From assembly GCF_014207845.1 (NCBI RefSeq), contig NZ_JACHLC010000001.1, forward strand, positions 372,001-436,000: a DNA stretch of 64,000 nucleotides. Direction: 5' to 3'. Position numbers and translations under genes: made by a program. Each line of letters starts with the position of its first letter. The stretch's first letter is position 1. The notes below the pieces were generated by a model. The model saw only the letters and a program-made list of their open reading frames with translations, made no database searches and was not told where the DNA came from. Below are positions 42,874 through 52,083 of this stretch, piece by piece. The DNA comes from Chryseobacterium shigense. Its GTDB lineage: Bacteria > Bacteroidota > Bacteroidia > Flavobacteriales > Weeksellaceae.

Positions 42874-43959
42874 ATGAAAAGAAATATACATAAAAATTTG
42901 CTTGGTATGTTAAAATCCAAAGGGATCTTAGCGATATCAGGTGGATTGTTACTTGTCTCCTGTGGTGCCCAGATGGGAGGATATACAGAGACTGACGGGG
43001 TATACTACGACCCTAATAAAGATACGCTGCCAGAAGGAGTGATTATTAATGATGGCGGTAACAGGGTTGGAGAAAACTATGATTATTACCAGGACTCCAA
43101 TGTCATTCAGAATGCACAGGCCAATTCCAGGGAGCAGGACAATAAATACAATACATGGAGTGATAGTAACTGGAATACAAATGCAACTGATTCAGATTGG
43201 GGTGCATTTGCAGGAAACCAGACCAACTATTATGATAATTCCTGGGGATATTCTCCGTGGGGATGGTATGGTTATAGCCCTTATTGGGGCATGAACCGCG
43301 GCTGGGGTTGGGGTATGAATTTATCCTGGGGCTGGGGCGGATCGTTCGGCTGGGGCTGGGGTGGCTCATTCGGTTGGGGCTGGGGAAGCCCTTACTGGGG
43401 ATATGGCTATTCTCCTTACTGGGGTGGATATTATGATCCGTTCTGGGGTGGCGGTTACGGTTACCCATATTGGGGTGGCGGCTATTGGGGTAATGGTTAC
43501 AGACAATCTTACAGAAGAAGCAGTGGCGGAGGATTCAGTAATCCGGGCCTAACAAATGCGGTTTACAGAACTAATACTTACAGAGGAGGCTTTAGAAACA
43601 GCGGAAACGGATTCCGAAACTCATCAACGAACAATGGTTTCAGAAACAGTGGCACAAACAACGGTTTCAGAAATAACGGTTCATATAATAACGGCGGATT
43701 CAGACAAGGAAATAGTAACGGAGGGTACAGACCGCAACAGCAGTCTGGAGGATTCCGTAATTCAAACTCTCAACAGAGACCTAATTATAACTCTCAGCCA
43801 AACTATAACAACAATGGCGGCTTCAGATCCAATGACGGCGGAGGTTTCAGATCAGGCGGAGGCTTTAATTCCGGAGGCGGAGGCTTCAGAAGCGGAGGTT
43901 CTTCAGGCGGCGGTATGAGATCTGGCGGCGGAGGCGGTGGCTTCAGAGGCGGCAGATAA
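42874..43959 (+). CDS. W/G/Y-rich low-complexity lipoprotein
   Basis: A 361-residue lipoprotein: the signal ends in LLLVSC (Cys30). After an acidic region (about 40-105) come tandem tryptophan-glycine blocks (about 110-210; GWGWGGSFGWGWGGS), then a run of GGFRN/NGFRNSG units (about 220-300), and a Gly/Arg tail ending GGFRGGR. The composition suggests a cell-surface or envelope matrix protein rather than an enzyme. It is 29 bases upstream of a FadL-like porin, so the two are probably co-transcribed. The family is unknown to me; reading frames within it on other strands are composition artefacts. Confidence 0.85.
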   Translation: MKRNIHKNLLGMLKSKGILAISGGLLLVSCGAQMGGYTETDGVYYDPNKDTLPEGVIINDGGNRVGENYDYYQDSNVIQNAQANSREQDNKYNTWSDSNWNTNATDSDWGAFAGNQTNYYDNSWGYSPWGWYGYSPYWGMNRGWGWGMNLSWGWGGSFGWGWGGSFGWGWGSPYWGYGYSPYWGGYYDPFWGGGYGYPYWGGGYWGNGYRQSYRRSSGGGFSNPGLTNAVYRTNTYRGGFRNSGNGFRNSSTNNGFRNSGTNNGFRNNGSYNNGGFRQGNSNGGYRPQQQSGGFRNSNSQQRPNYNSQPNYNNNGGFRSNDGGGFRSGGGFNSGGGGFRSGGSSGGGMRSGGGGGGFRGGR

Positions 43960-43988
43960 TTTCAAACTTAATAACTATTAAAAAAATA

Positions 43989-45419
43989 ATGTTAAAAAAA
44001 TCTTTAGTATTAATGAGTGTTTCTGCTGCATTTTTTGCACAGGCACAGGATGTTTCCATATTGAGAAATACTGTAGATGTTTATTCCAGCACTCCTATGG
44101 TGGGTTCGTCCAAGTTCAATGCAATGGCAGGAGCTAACGGAGCATTAGGTGGTGATGCCAGCGCATTGCTTACCAACCCTGCAGGTTTGGGAGTAGCTAT
44201 TTCCGGAGAAGCTTCCGGAACGCTATCCATTGCAGGAAATAAAAATAAAAGTACATGGGCAGGATCTGCGGTTGATTACAGCCAAACCAATACGGACCTT
44301 GGAAATATCGGAGGAGTAATTGCTTTTCCTTTAATGACGGAATCCGGATGGAAATTTATCAATATCGGGATCAACCATTCCAACCAATCATTAGATAATT
44401 ACGTAGAGTCTCCGGGAAGTAACGGTCTTATTTATGATTTTGATGTTGATAAAAGTTCATCACTGGCAGGACATGCATATGACAGATATGGAAATCTTTC
44501 AAAAACAAGTTTTGGTGTTGGTGCTAACTATAATCATAATGTATACATCGGTGCCGGGTTCAATTTTTTCAATGCTTCAATTGATCAGTCTGATAAGGCA
44601 GCCTTCAGATCACTTCAGAATGGCTCTTTAGAATATTTTGACAGACAGAGTACACCTTTTTCAGAAAGATCTTCAGGTTTTTCAGCCTCAGTAGGGGTAA
44701 TAGGTAAGCTAAGTCCTAATTTCAGAATTGGAGGGGCAATAGAAACTCCTACATTCTGGCGTATAGACAGAGGATATAATTACTATAATGATCCAACCTA
44801 TGGTGATGGTTCGGATGGTGAATCCAGAGACCTTACGACTCCTCTTAAAGCAACGGTCAGTGCGGCATTTGTTGCCAGTAAAAACTTTTCATTAAATGTG
44901 GATTATACATTAGGTTTAACAAGACCTAAATATAAGGTGGTTACCGGTATTGAAAGCGAACTGAACAGCTTCTTTAAAGATAATTATAAAAATACATCAG
45001 AGGTAAGAATCGGTGCTGAATACAGATTGAAGCAGCTTAGACTGAGAGGAGGTTATTCTTTTATGTCTAATCCTTTTGATGCTCTCACTGTGAGCAGGTT
45101 CAATGCGGATGGGTCTGCCGGAGACCAGTCTTACAGTAATATGCTGCTGAATAACAGAAACCTTGCTTCTTTCGGTCTGGGATACGATTTCAAATCATTC
45201 TATATCGATGCATCTTATCAGTATGTAACCACTACATATAGCAATCCTTTCTTAAGAGGTATTGAAACAGGAGATCCTGGTACAGATACTGCTTACTATT
45301 CTCCATATAACAATATGACCGATACACCTGGAAATATTATCTCTAGCAACTCATTTGTTGTCTCAGAAGTAAAAAATAACAGGAATAACTTCTTTATTAC
45401 ATTCGGCTGGAAGTTCTAA
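43989..45419 (+). CDS. OmpP1/FadL-type outer-membrane transporter
   Basis: A 476-residue outer-membrane protein with a signal peptide (MLKKSLVLMSVSAAFFAQAQ), the FadL-like plug region (MAGANGALGGDASALLTNPA, about 45-65), many amphipathic strands and a C-terminal aromatic strand ending FGWKF. FadL relatives import hydrophobic compounds; annotation as a hemin receptor is common in flavobacteria but not demonstrated. It is paired with the W/G-rich lipoprotein. Confidence 0.9.
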   Translation: MLKKSLVLMSVSAAFFAQAQDVSILRNTVDVYSSTPMVGSSKFNAMAGANGALGGDASALLTNPAGLGVAISGEASGTLSIAGNKNKSTWAGSAVDYSQTNTDLGNIGGVIAFPLMTESGWKFINIGINHSNQSLDNYVESPGSNGLIYDFDVDKSSSLAGHAYDRYGNLSKTSFGVGANYNHNVYIGAGFNFFNASIDQSDKAAFRSLQNGSLEYFDRQSTPFSERSSGFSASVGVIGKLSPNFRIGGAIETPTFWRIDRGYNYYNDPTYGDGSDGESRDLTTPLKATVSAAFVASKNFSLNVDYTLGLTRPKYKVVTGIESELNSFFKDNYKNTSEVRIGAEYRLKQLRLRGGYSFMSNPFDALTVSRFNADGSAGDQSYSNMLLNNRNLASFGLGYDFKSFYIDASYQYVTTTYSNPFLRGIETGDPGTDTAYYSPYNNMTDTPGNIISSNSFVVSEVKNNRNNFFITFGWKF

Positions 45420-45451
45420 TTCCAGATTGTGTAATGAGTGATTAAATTGAG

Positions 45452-45479
45452 GCTCCGGATTTCATTCGGAGCTTTTTTT
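45452..45479 (+). terminator. Terminator downstream of the FadL-type gene
   Basis: Stem GCTCCG (45452-45457) with CGGAGC (45467-45472), extended by weaker pairs, and a run of seven T. Confidence 0.85.
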
Positions 45480-45491
45480 GTGTAAAAAATA

Positions 45492-46220
45492 TTAATGGGA
45501 ATGTCCTGCCACCGGATGATGATGGAAAAGATGCATAAGCAAGGCCAATGAAACACCAACGATCACAAGTCCGATCTTTATCCAGTCAATATTATGGTTT
45601 TTATTGCTTTCAAAAATAATGACGGAAGAGATATGCAGAAAGATTCCTCCTACAATAGCCAGGAAATAAGGCTGCAGATCAGGATTGAAATAATTTCCTA
45701 ACAGCATTCCCATCGGAGAGGCAAGCGCAAATAAAGCTACAATCAGGAGTGATGGATACGGTGAAGTTCTGGATTCATTTTTCCTGTTGAATAAAAAGGC
45801 TCCCAGAATAAAAGAAATAGGAAGGTTATGAAATACAATTCCCAGAAGGTAAGGGGAGAGCTGTTGTTCCTCATTGGCTAAAGGGATTCCCTCTATGAAT
45901 GCATGGATAAATAATCCTACCATCAATGCCATAGGAAGAATATTGTGTTCACTATGATGATGGAAATGTCCATGCTCGAAACCTTTTGTCAGGGCTTCAA
46001 GGATCATCTGAAGCAAAACACCGGCTATAACGAAAATTCCCAGGCTGCTTCCGGCTTCAGAAGTATAAACCTGTGGAAAAACTTCATTCAGGCAGATGGT
46101 GATCAGGAATCCGGCACTTAAAACCAGCAGGTTTTTGGCCAGCTTTTCTTTTTTTCCGAAATGCTTGCCCAGAAAGACTCCTGTAATAACGCTTAATATC
46201 AGTAAAACAACCGTTATCAT
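45492..46220 (-). CDS. ZIP family metal transporter
   Basis: A 242-residue transporter with eight predicted membrane segments. Metal-site residues occur in LFIHAFIEGIPLANE and HNLPISFILG; a cytoplasmic histidine cluster (HGHFHHHSEH, about 83-92) and a His-rich tail (HHHPVAGHSH) suit zinc or another divalent ion. It overlaps the methyltransferase gene upstream by four bases, so translation may be coupled. Confidence 0.93.
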   Translation of the reverse strand: MITVVLLILSVITGVFLGKHFGKKEKLAKNLLVLSAGFLITICLNEVFPQVYTSEAGSSLGIFVIAGVLLQMILEALTKGFEHGHFHHHSEHNILPMALMVGLFIHAFIEGIPLANEEQQLSPYLLGIVFHNLPISFILGAFLFNRKNESRTSPYPSLLIVALFALASPMGMLLGNYFNPDLQPYFLAIVGGIFLHISSVIIFESNKNHNIDWIKIGLVIVGVSLALLMHLFHHHPVAGHSH

Positions 46221-46945
46221 ACTTTTTTCTTAAATAAATTGATACAGCGTGGTGAAACTTCACGGTCAAATTCATTCAGCTGATAATCGCCCCAGATCTT
46301 TACTCTTTCAAAGCCACAGTCTGTTGCATAGGAATTGATAGCTTCCAGAGTATGAAGCTTTACTTTTTCGAAGAAATGATAAGGTCTTCCGTCTGCTTCA
46401 AAACGGATATCTTTAATGATATGTCTGCCCTCAATCTTTTTCAGGATTTTAAAATCAATATTACCACGGGTTATGATGGTTTCAGGAACTAAATTTCTCC
46501 TTACATATTCTTCATTCAGGTAATCCAGGACAAAATGCCCTCCCGGTTTTAATACATCATAAACCGATTGAAATACTTTTTTGTCATCACTTTCATTATC
46601 AAAATACCCGAAGCTGGTAAACAAATTGAATACGGCATCCATAGGATCTGCATCAATGGGGTTCCGCATGTCGTGAACATTGAAAAGAAGAGTCTGGTTT
46701 TCAAACTGTTTGTCGAACTCAATGCTTTGCCTGGAAAGATCCAGTCCCAATACGTCATATCCCAGTTTATTCAAAAAAACAGAATGCCTGCCTTTTCCGC
46801 ATGCCAGATCAATAATCCTGGATGATTGCGGTAACTGAAGGTCTTCAGTAAGTTTTGTAATGAAATTTTCGGCTTCCGTATAGTCTCTGTTACTATAAAG
46901 AAGGTGATAATAAGGCGTATCAAACCAAGATTCAAACCATTCCAT
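46217..46945 (-). CDS. Class I SAM-dependent methyltransferase
   Basis: A 242-residue enzyme with motif I IIDLACGKGRHSVFL (about 43-57), the acidic motif LGLDLS and motif IV AVFNLFTSFGYFDN. This is the Rossmann-fold methyltransferase layout; the substrate is not evident. It begins a two-gene unit with the ZIP transporter and is divergent from the THUMP methyltransferase. Confidence 0.9.
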   Translation of the reverse strand: MEWFESWFDTPYYHLLYSNRDYTEAENFITKLTEDLQLPQSSRIIDLACGKGRHSVFLNKLGYDVLGLDLSRQSIEFDKQFENQTLLFNVHDMRNPIDADPMDAVFNLFTSFGYFDNESDDKKVFQSVYDVLKPGGHFVLDYLNEEYVRRNLVPETIITRGNIDFKILKKIEGRHIIKDIRFEADGRPYHFFEKVKLHTLEAINSYATDCGFERVKIWGDYQLNEFDREVSPRCINLFKKKV

Positions 46946-47080
46946 AATGCAAAAATAACTAAATTTGTGCGGTTAAAAGCAAAGTATTTAAATAATGAAA
47001 GATTGAAAAATTCAATTATGAGCAAAATTGAATCCGTAATCTTTTAAGTGTTAAATCATTAAATCTTTTAATCCCTATTT

Positions 47081-48241
47081 ATGAATACAGAAAATCTAAA
47101 GATTCAGATAAAGACATTTTTCGGATTGGAGCAGATCCTTTTCGAAGAAATTAAAAAATTAGGCGGAAAAAACGTTGAAGTGAAAAACCGGGCAGTTAAT
47201 TGTGAAGGAGATCTAGGTTTTCTTTATAAAATTAATTATTCTGCAAGAACAGCATTAAAGATTTTGATTCCTGTTTATGAATTCAAAGCATTCAACCAGC
47301 ACCAGTTTTACAGTAAACTTTCAGCGTTTGCGTGGGAAGAATATATGGACGTGGACCAGTCTTTCGCGATTGATTCTACAGTAAATTCAGAAACTTTCAA
47401 GCATTCCCAGTTTGTTACTCTGAAAATGAAGGATGCCATCGTTGATTATTTTCAGGATAAATTCAAAAGACGCCCGAATGTAGAAACAAAAAGCCCGGAT
47501 ATTAAGTTCCATCTGCATATCGACAGGGAATTGATAACAATCTCTTTAGATTCCTCCGGAGATCCACTGTTTAAAAGAGGATACAGAAAAGAGCAGGGTG
47601 AAGCGCCTATCAATGAAGTGCTGGCAAGCGGAATGCTGCAGCTGGCCGGCTGGGATGGTAAAGGAAACTTTTTAGACCCGATGTGTGGTTCAGGAACTCT
47701 TTTAATTGAAGCGGCAATGATTGCCATGGATCTTCCTGCACAGATCTTCAGAAGAAGGTTCGCATTCCAGAACTGGAATAATTATGATGCTGATCTTTTC
47801 GCAAAAATTAAGGAAGTCAGGGTAAACAGGGTAAAAGAATTTACCGGAAAGATTATCGGTTATGACATTGATGCCAGAATGCTGAATGCTGCCAGAACAA
47901 ATATTGAAGCAGCAGAAATGGAAGATGTGATTGAAGTGAAAAAACAAAACTTCTTTGAATCCAAAAAAGAGCTTTTCCCGTTGCTGATGGTTTTCAACCC
48001 GCCATATGATGAGAGAATTTCCATCAATGATGATGATTTCTATAAAAAAATAGGAGATACATTTAAAACAAGTTATCCCAATACATTAGCGTGGCTGATC
48101 TCTTCTGATCTGGAAGCTGTGAAAAAAATAGGACTTCGTCCTTCAAGAAAAATCAAGCTTTTCAATGGTAAGCTGGAAACAAGATTCCTTCAGTATGAAA
48201 TGTACGAGGGCACGAAAAAAATACATAAAAAGGAAAGCTAA
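47081..48241 (+). CDS. THUMP-domain RNA methyltransferase (RlmL-like)
   Basis: A 386-residue protein with an N-terminal THUMP/ferredoxin-like RNA-binding region (about 1-160) and a C-terminal methyltransferase domain: LDPMCGSGTLLIEAAMIA (about 193-210), GYDIDARML and the catalytic NPPY (about 306-309). It corresponds to the N-terminal half of E. coli RlmKL, which methylates guanine 2445 of 23S rRNA; the RlmK half is absent. Confidence 0.93.
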   Translation: MNTENLKIQIKTFFGLEQILFEEIKKLGGKNVEVKNRAVNCEGDLGFLYKINYSARTALKILIPVYEFKAFNQHQFYSKLSAFAWEEYMDVDQSFAIDSTVNSETFKHSQFVTLKMKDAIVDYFQDKFKRRPNVETKSPDIKFHLHIDRELITISLDSSGDPLFKRGYRKEQGEAPINEVLASGMLQLAGWDGKGNFLDPMCGSGTLLIEAAMIAMDLPAQIFRRRFAFQNWNNYDADLFAKIKEVRVNRVKEFTGKIIGYDIDARMLNAARTNIEAAEMEDVIEVKKQNFFESKKELFPLLMVFNPPYDERISINDDDFYKKIGDTFKTSYPNTLAWLISSDLEAVKKIGLRPSRKIKLFNGKLETRFLQYEMYEGTKKIHKKES

Positions 48242-48312
48242 TTTTTTAGATTATAATAACTTCATCTAACGATGTAAAAAATTTACGATATCCTGTATCT
48301 GTAAATACAATT

Positions 48313-48363
48313 TTTGTTAATTTAGTAACCTTAATTATATTTACTCGTATTAGTTAGAGTAAA
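48313..48363 (+). promoter_or_regulatory. Promoter and inverted repeat of the OmpA/ABC/AAA cluster
   Basis: TTTG (48313-48316), a 19-base spacer and TATATTTA (48336-48343; last G replaced by A). TTTACTC-N10-GAGTAAA (48340-48346, 48357-48363), a perfect seven-base inverted repeat, overlaps the -7 element and the predicted start near 48349. This position suits a repressor. The first gene begins at 48385. Confidence 0.6.
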
Positions 48364-48384
48364 TGTGCATACAATAAAAACATA

Positions 48385-49074
48385 ATGGCAAAAGATTTTA
48401 GCTGGAAAAGTCTTTTTATCAATGATAATGATAAAGACGGAGAATCAAAACAAAATACCAATACTTCCGCTGAATTACCAGATGAAGCCAGATTTCCCAC
48501 TTCTGTAGCCTCTCCAAATATTGGAAGTACAGGTACGGCAAGCAATGTCAATATAACAGGTAATCCTTTTATAAATGAAATTTTGGACGTATATCAGAAA
48601 GGATTTGATAGTCTGAATAATGAAGGATTTGATTTTTATGAATTATATAAATCCGTACACGCAGTAGGAATCAATAACCCGCAAAGTTATCAGATGGCTT
48701 TTGCTATGGGAAAATCTTTGAGACCTGAGATCAGCAAAGAATTCTTACTTGATAAATCCCAGTATTATATTTCTGAAATTGAAAAAGTATTTCAGAACTA
48801 TGATGTTATTGGAAACTCAAAACAAAAAGAACTTAGCAATTCCATTGTACAGAAAAAAGAAAATTTAAGCAAGCAGATTGCAGATTTACAGGCACAAATT
48901 ACCAAGTTGCAAAACGATCTGCAAATCAAAAATATGGAACTGGAAAGAATTGATATTGACAACAAACAGATGTTTTTGGAAATTCAGCAGAAAATAGAAG
49001 CAAATAACCTGGCAAAACAAAAAATTTTAGAATCAATAAATACCGTTGTGGCAGGTATTAAACAATATTTATAA
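48385..49074 (+). CDS. Coiled-coil protein, first gene of the OmpA/ABC/AAA cluster
   Basis: A 229-residue soluble protein with no signal or membrane segment. Residues 1-62 are polar and probably disordered, 63-140 are helical (GFDSLNNEGFDFYELYKSVH) and 145-205 form a strong coiled coil (heptads in KKENLSKQIADLQAQITKLQ). The next gene starts two bases after its stop, which supports co-translation and perhaps a coiled-coil pairing with that product. I do not recognise the family. Confidence 0.8.
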   Translation: MAKDFSWKSLFINDNDKDGESKQNTNTSAELPDEARFPTSVASPNIGSTGTASNVNITGNPFINEILDVYQKGFDSLNNEGFDFYELYKSVHAVGINNPQSYQMAFAMGKSLRPEISKEFLLDKSQYYISEIEKVFQNYDVIGNSKQKELSNSIVQKKENLSKQIADLQAQITKLQNDLQIKNMELERIDIDNKQMFLEIQQKIEANNLAKQKILESINTVVAGIKQYL

Positions 49075-49076
49075 AA

Positions 49077-50201
49077 ATGGACACAAGATTTGAACAAGAA
49101 AAAACAGCTTTATCAGAATTACCTATACTTAAGCACTTTGACGAATCCAAAGGCGAAATAGCACTTAATAAAGATACTCTGAAAAAAGGAGAGAAAGGAC
49201 TTTTCTATGCTCTTATGGCAGGATTACTGGGTGTAGGAGGATATTTGGTCTGGACATTTATTATCCCGCCATTATTTACCATGTTGGGACAGGCAATTGC
49301 ACTTTCGGCGACGGCAGTATTTTTAGTGTTTTTGGTAATGATGTATCCCGTTATTATGAAAGGGTTGAGGTTCCTTACCAGAAATATCCACAGAGCTTTA
49401 ATACAGAGTAATCCGTTTAATGAACTGGAAGAACAAAAGCAAAAAATGCTTAAAAACCGTGAGATCTTTAAAAGCACAAAAGCAAAATTAAAAGGGCTGA
49501 AAAATGAAATGGAAATCGAAGCGTCCAAGTCTGAAAAAGAGGCTAAAGACTTTCAGGAGCAGGTTCTAAGCCTTCAAAGGCAATCCGAAAGGTTGAAATC
49601 TGCAATGGATGAAATGGTAAGACAACACGGACAAGGAGCAAAAGATACCGATGAATATGTTGCTTTACAGAGTGAGCTGGCAAAAAAATTAAGCGACTCT
49701 CAAAGAGTTTCCAATCAATATGAGCAAAGTAAGAACTTCATCCAGAAATATGGAGTTCGTGCAAATGTTTTAGGAAAAATGGATAGAAAACTAACATTGG
49801 CAGGAACGGCAATAGATATCAAAATTGCCGATTTTGATACTACTGTAACAATGCTTAGAAAAGAATATGAGTTTGCTAAAAATGCCAAAGCCGCTACAGA
49901 ATCTGCAAAAAGTGCAATGATGTTCACAAAAGATTGGGAACTTGAATATGCACTGGAAGTAGTAACATCTACCATTGCGCAGGATATTGCAAGAACTTCG
50001 GAAAACCTTATCGATATTGATGCTCTTACCTCACAGTATTCTGTAGACAATGATGAATTGTATACCAAACTGGATACTTTGGCAGATAAAATCAAAACCG
50101 GAGACAATGTAATTCCGGACTCAACAAAATATACCAATCCGAATTATAAAATGTCTAAAGATGACAAAATGAATGCAGGAGGTTTCGGTGATATTTTCTA
50201 A
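49077..50201 (+). CDS. Two-pass membrane coiled-coil protein of the cluster
   Basis: A 374-residue protein with two membrane segments near the start (about 41-66 and 72-95), so that both ends probably face the cytoplasm. A long coiled coil follows (about 115-240; KSTKAKLKGLKNEMEIEASK), then a helical region and a flexible Gly-rich end. The layout recalls membrane-associated scaffold proteins of the PspA type in shape only; I see no sequence relation that I would assert. It is two bases after the first gene and 25 before the OmpA fusion. Confidence 0.8.
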   Translation: MDTRFEQEKTALSELPILKHFDESKGEIALNKDTLKKGEKGLFYALMAGLLGVGGYLVWTFIIPPLFTMLGQAIALSATAVFLVFLVMMYPVIMKGLRFLTRNIHRALIQSNPFNELEEQKQKMLKNREIFKSTKAKLKGLKNEMEIEASKSEKEAKDFQEQVLSLQRQSERLKSAMDEMVRQHGQGAKDTDEYVALQSELAKKLSDSQRVSNQYEQSKNFIQKYGVRANVLGKMDRKLTLAGTAIDIKIADFDTTVTMLRKEYEFAKNAKAATESAKSAMMFTKDWELEYALEVVTSTIAQDIARTSENLIDIDALTSQYSVDNDELYTKLDTLADKIKTGDNVIPDSTKYTNPNYKMSKDDKMNAGGFGDIF

Positions 50202-50226
50202 TACAAAAAAAAATAAACTATAAGAA

Positions 50227-52041
50227 ATGGGAAAAATTTTAAAAATTAATAAACTCACTACTTTTTCAGAGTTATTAATTGTTGTTGTTGGAATTGGAGC
50301 AATTCTGGGTGCAGTATATGCTTTGTCTCCAGGTCTTAAAACAGCTGTTTCCAAGCAGTTAACAGGAATAGAGCTTAATAAAACTGACGTAAACAACGTA
50401 ACAAATGCAGAAAAGATAGAACTTCCCTCAAAAGAACTCTCTTCTGCAGTTTCAGGAAAACCATTGGTAAGAATTGCGGGATATGCATGGAACGGACAAT
50501 CCGGGATGATCGTTGCGAACGGAGGACCAAAAACTACCAAAGGTTCTTTAATGGAGAAAAACGGAGTAAACCTTGAGATCATTCGTCAGGACTGGTTATC
50601 AGAACTTAGAAATATGCAGATGAAATTTATCGAAGATTTTGATAAAGGTGAAGCCTTTCCTTCTTCTGATAAAAGTGCATTTGCTGTAATGATCATGGGA
50701 GACGGAGCTCCTTTCTACATCAGCTCGGTTCAGAAAGCATTAGACGAAAAATATGGTAAAGATAAATACCATTTACAGGTAATGGGAGCTGTTGGAATGA
50801 GCTACGGTGAAGATAAATTAATTGGACCTCCAAGCTGGAAATCTGATCCTAAATCTATGAAAGGTTCTGTAATTTCAGCAGTTTTAGGAGACGGAGACTG
50901 GGTAACAACGGTAAATTACTGTTTTGCGAACGGTCTAAAAGTAAACCCTGATCCAACCACATATGATGCAGAAGCAGTAAATATCTATCCGTCTGAAAAT
51001 GATGATTATATGAAATCTGCCGAAGAATTGATCAAATCTCAGACTACAGGATGGACAGTAGGTTTAAAAGAAGTTTCCAATGGAAAACTTACAGGGAAAA
51101 CAGTAAACAGAAAAATTGACGGTTGTGCAACTTGGACACCGGGAGATAAACTTGTATTTGATAAACTTTCAGGATTTGTTGATATTGTTTCTACAAAAGA
51201 ATTCAATAACCAGATGCCTACTGCATTCATTGGTGTAAAAGAATGGGCTGTGAAAAACCCGGAAATAGTTTCCAATATTTTGAAATCAGCACTTACAGCT
51301 TCCAACCAGATGAAAAACTATGAAGACTGGAAAGTAAGAGCTTCAGAAGCTGTTGCAGATACTTATAAAATCGAAACTCCACAATACTGGTACAAAATGT
51401 TCAAAGGAGAACAAGGTACCAAAAATGGACTTACCTATAATATGGGAGGATCTAAAGTCTTCAATTATGCAGATGCAATGCAGTATTTTGGAATGACGGA
51501 CGGAGTAAACAGATATAAATCAGTTTATAATCAGGTTTCCGGTTATTTAACAGAGCTTAATCCATTTGGATTTAATGAGAATGTAGGAAAAGTAGTACCA
51601 TACGAAGATGCAGTAAACTTATTCTTCCTTAAGAATATTAATGATATTGAATCTACATCTGCAGATCAGGCGGATTACAGCAAGCAATCTACAGAAGTTA
51701 TGGCTTCCGGAGAATGGAAGATCAACTTTAATTCCGGTAGTGCTTCTATACAGAATAGCTCAGAAAAAGACCTTGAAAAAATCTATAATCTTCTTATTCA
51801 GGCAGAAAACTCTAAACTTACTATTGTAGGTCATACGGATAACAGCGGAAATAGTAATAATAACCTTACTTTATCTAAAAGCAGAGCAGAATCTGTAGTA
51901 GATTATCTGAAGAAAAAAGGAATTCCGGAATCCCGTTTCCAGTTAATTGACGGAAAAGGCTCAAACGAACCTGTCTCTGATAATAATTCTGAAGCAGGTA
52001 AGGCACAAAACAGAAGAGTTGTAATAACATTCTTAAAATAA
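50227..52041 (+). CDS. Membrane-anchored substrate-binding protein fused to OmpA domain
   Basis: A 604-residue protein. An N-terminal membrane anchor (about 14-34) leads to a periplasmic region (about 75-470) that resembles a type II ABC substrate-binding protein: a start strand VRIAGYAWNGQSGM, a FVDIVST hinge-like strand and GVKEWAVKNPEIVSNILKSA. The C-terminal OmpA domain (about 490-604) carries GHTDNSGN and LSKSRAESVVDYL with the Asp and Arg that hold peptidoglycan. It thus ties a solute-binding module to the wall. A permease and ATPase follow, but across a terminator (52056-52081). Confidence 0.85.
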   Translation: MGKILKINKLTTFSELLIVVVGIGAILGAVYALSPGLKTAVSKQLTGIELNKTDVNNVTNAEKIELPSKELSSAVSGKPLVRIAGYAWNGQSGMIVANGGPKTTKGSLMEKNGVNLEIIRQDWLSELRNMQMKFIEDFDKGEAFPSSDKSAFAVMIMGDGAPFYISSVQKALDEKYGKDKYHLQVMGAVGMSYGEDKLIGPPSWKSDPKSMKGSVISAVLGDGDWVTTVNYCFANGLKVNPDPTTYDAEAVNIYPSENDDYMKSAEELIKSQTTGWTVGLKEVSNGKLTGKTVNRKIDGCATWTPGDKLVFDKLSGFVDIVSTKEFNNQMPTAFIGVKEWAVKNPEIVSNILKSALTASNQMKNYEDWKVRASEAVADTYKIETPQYWYKMFKGEQGTKNGLTYNMGGSKVFNYADAMQYFGMTDGVNRYKSVYNQVSGYLTELNPFGFNENVGKVVPYEDAVNLFFLKNINDIESTSADQADYSKQSTEVMASGEWKINFNSGSASIQNSSEKDLEKIYNLLIQAENSKLTIVGHTDNSGNSNNNLTLSKSRAESVVDYLKKKGIPESRFQLIDGKGSNEPVSDNNSEAGKAQNRRVVITFLK

Positions 52042-52055
52042 ATAAATTAAAATAT

Positions 52056-52081
52056 AGCTGCCTGAAAAGGCAGCTTTTTTA
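52056..52081 (+). terminator. Intrinsic terminator inside the cluster
   Basis: Perfect stem AGCTGCCT (52056-52063) with AGGCAGCT (52068-52075), GAAA loop, and six T. It ends three bases before the permease ATG (52084). It would let most transcripts stop after the first three genes, so that the ABC and AAA genes are made at lower level. No other promoter is evident between them. Confidence 0.85.
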
Positions 52082-52083
52082 GT

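Noticed and set aside
43103-43918. Several long frames on both strands inside the W/G-rich lipoprotein gene.
   Set aside because: They arise from the repetitive composition of the real gene and have no start context or family likeness.
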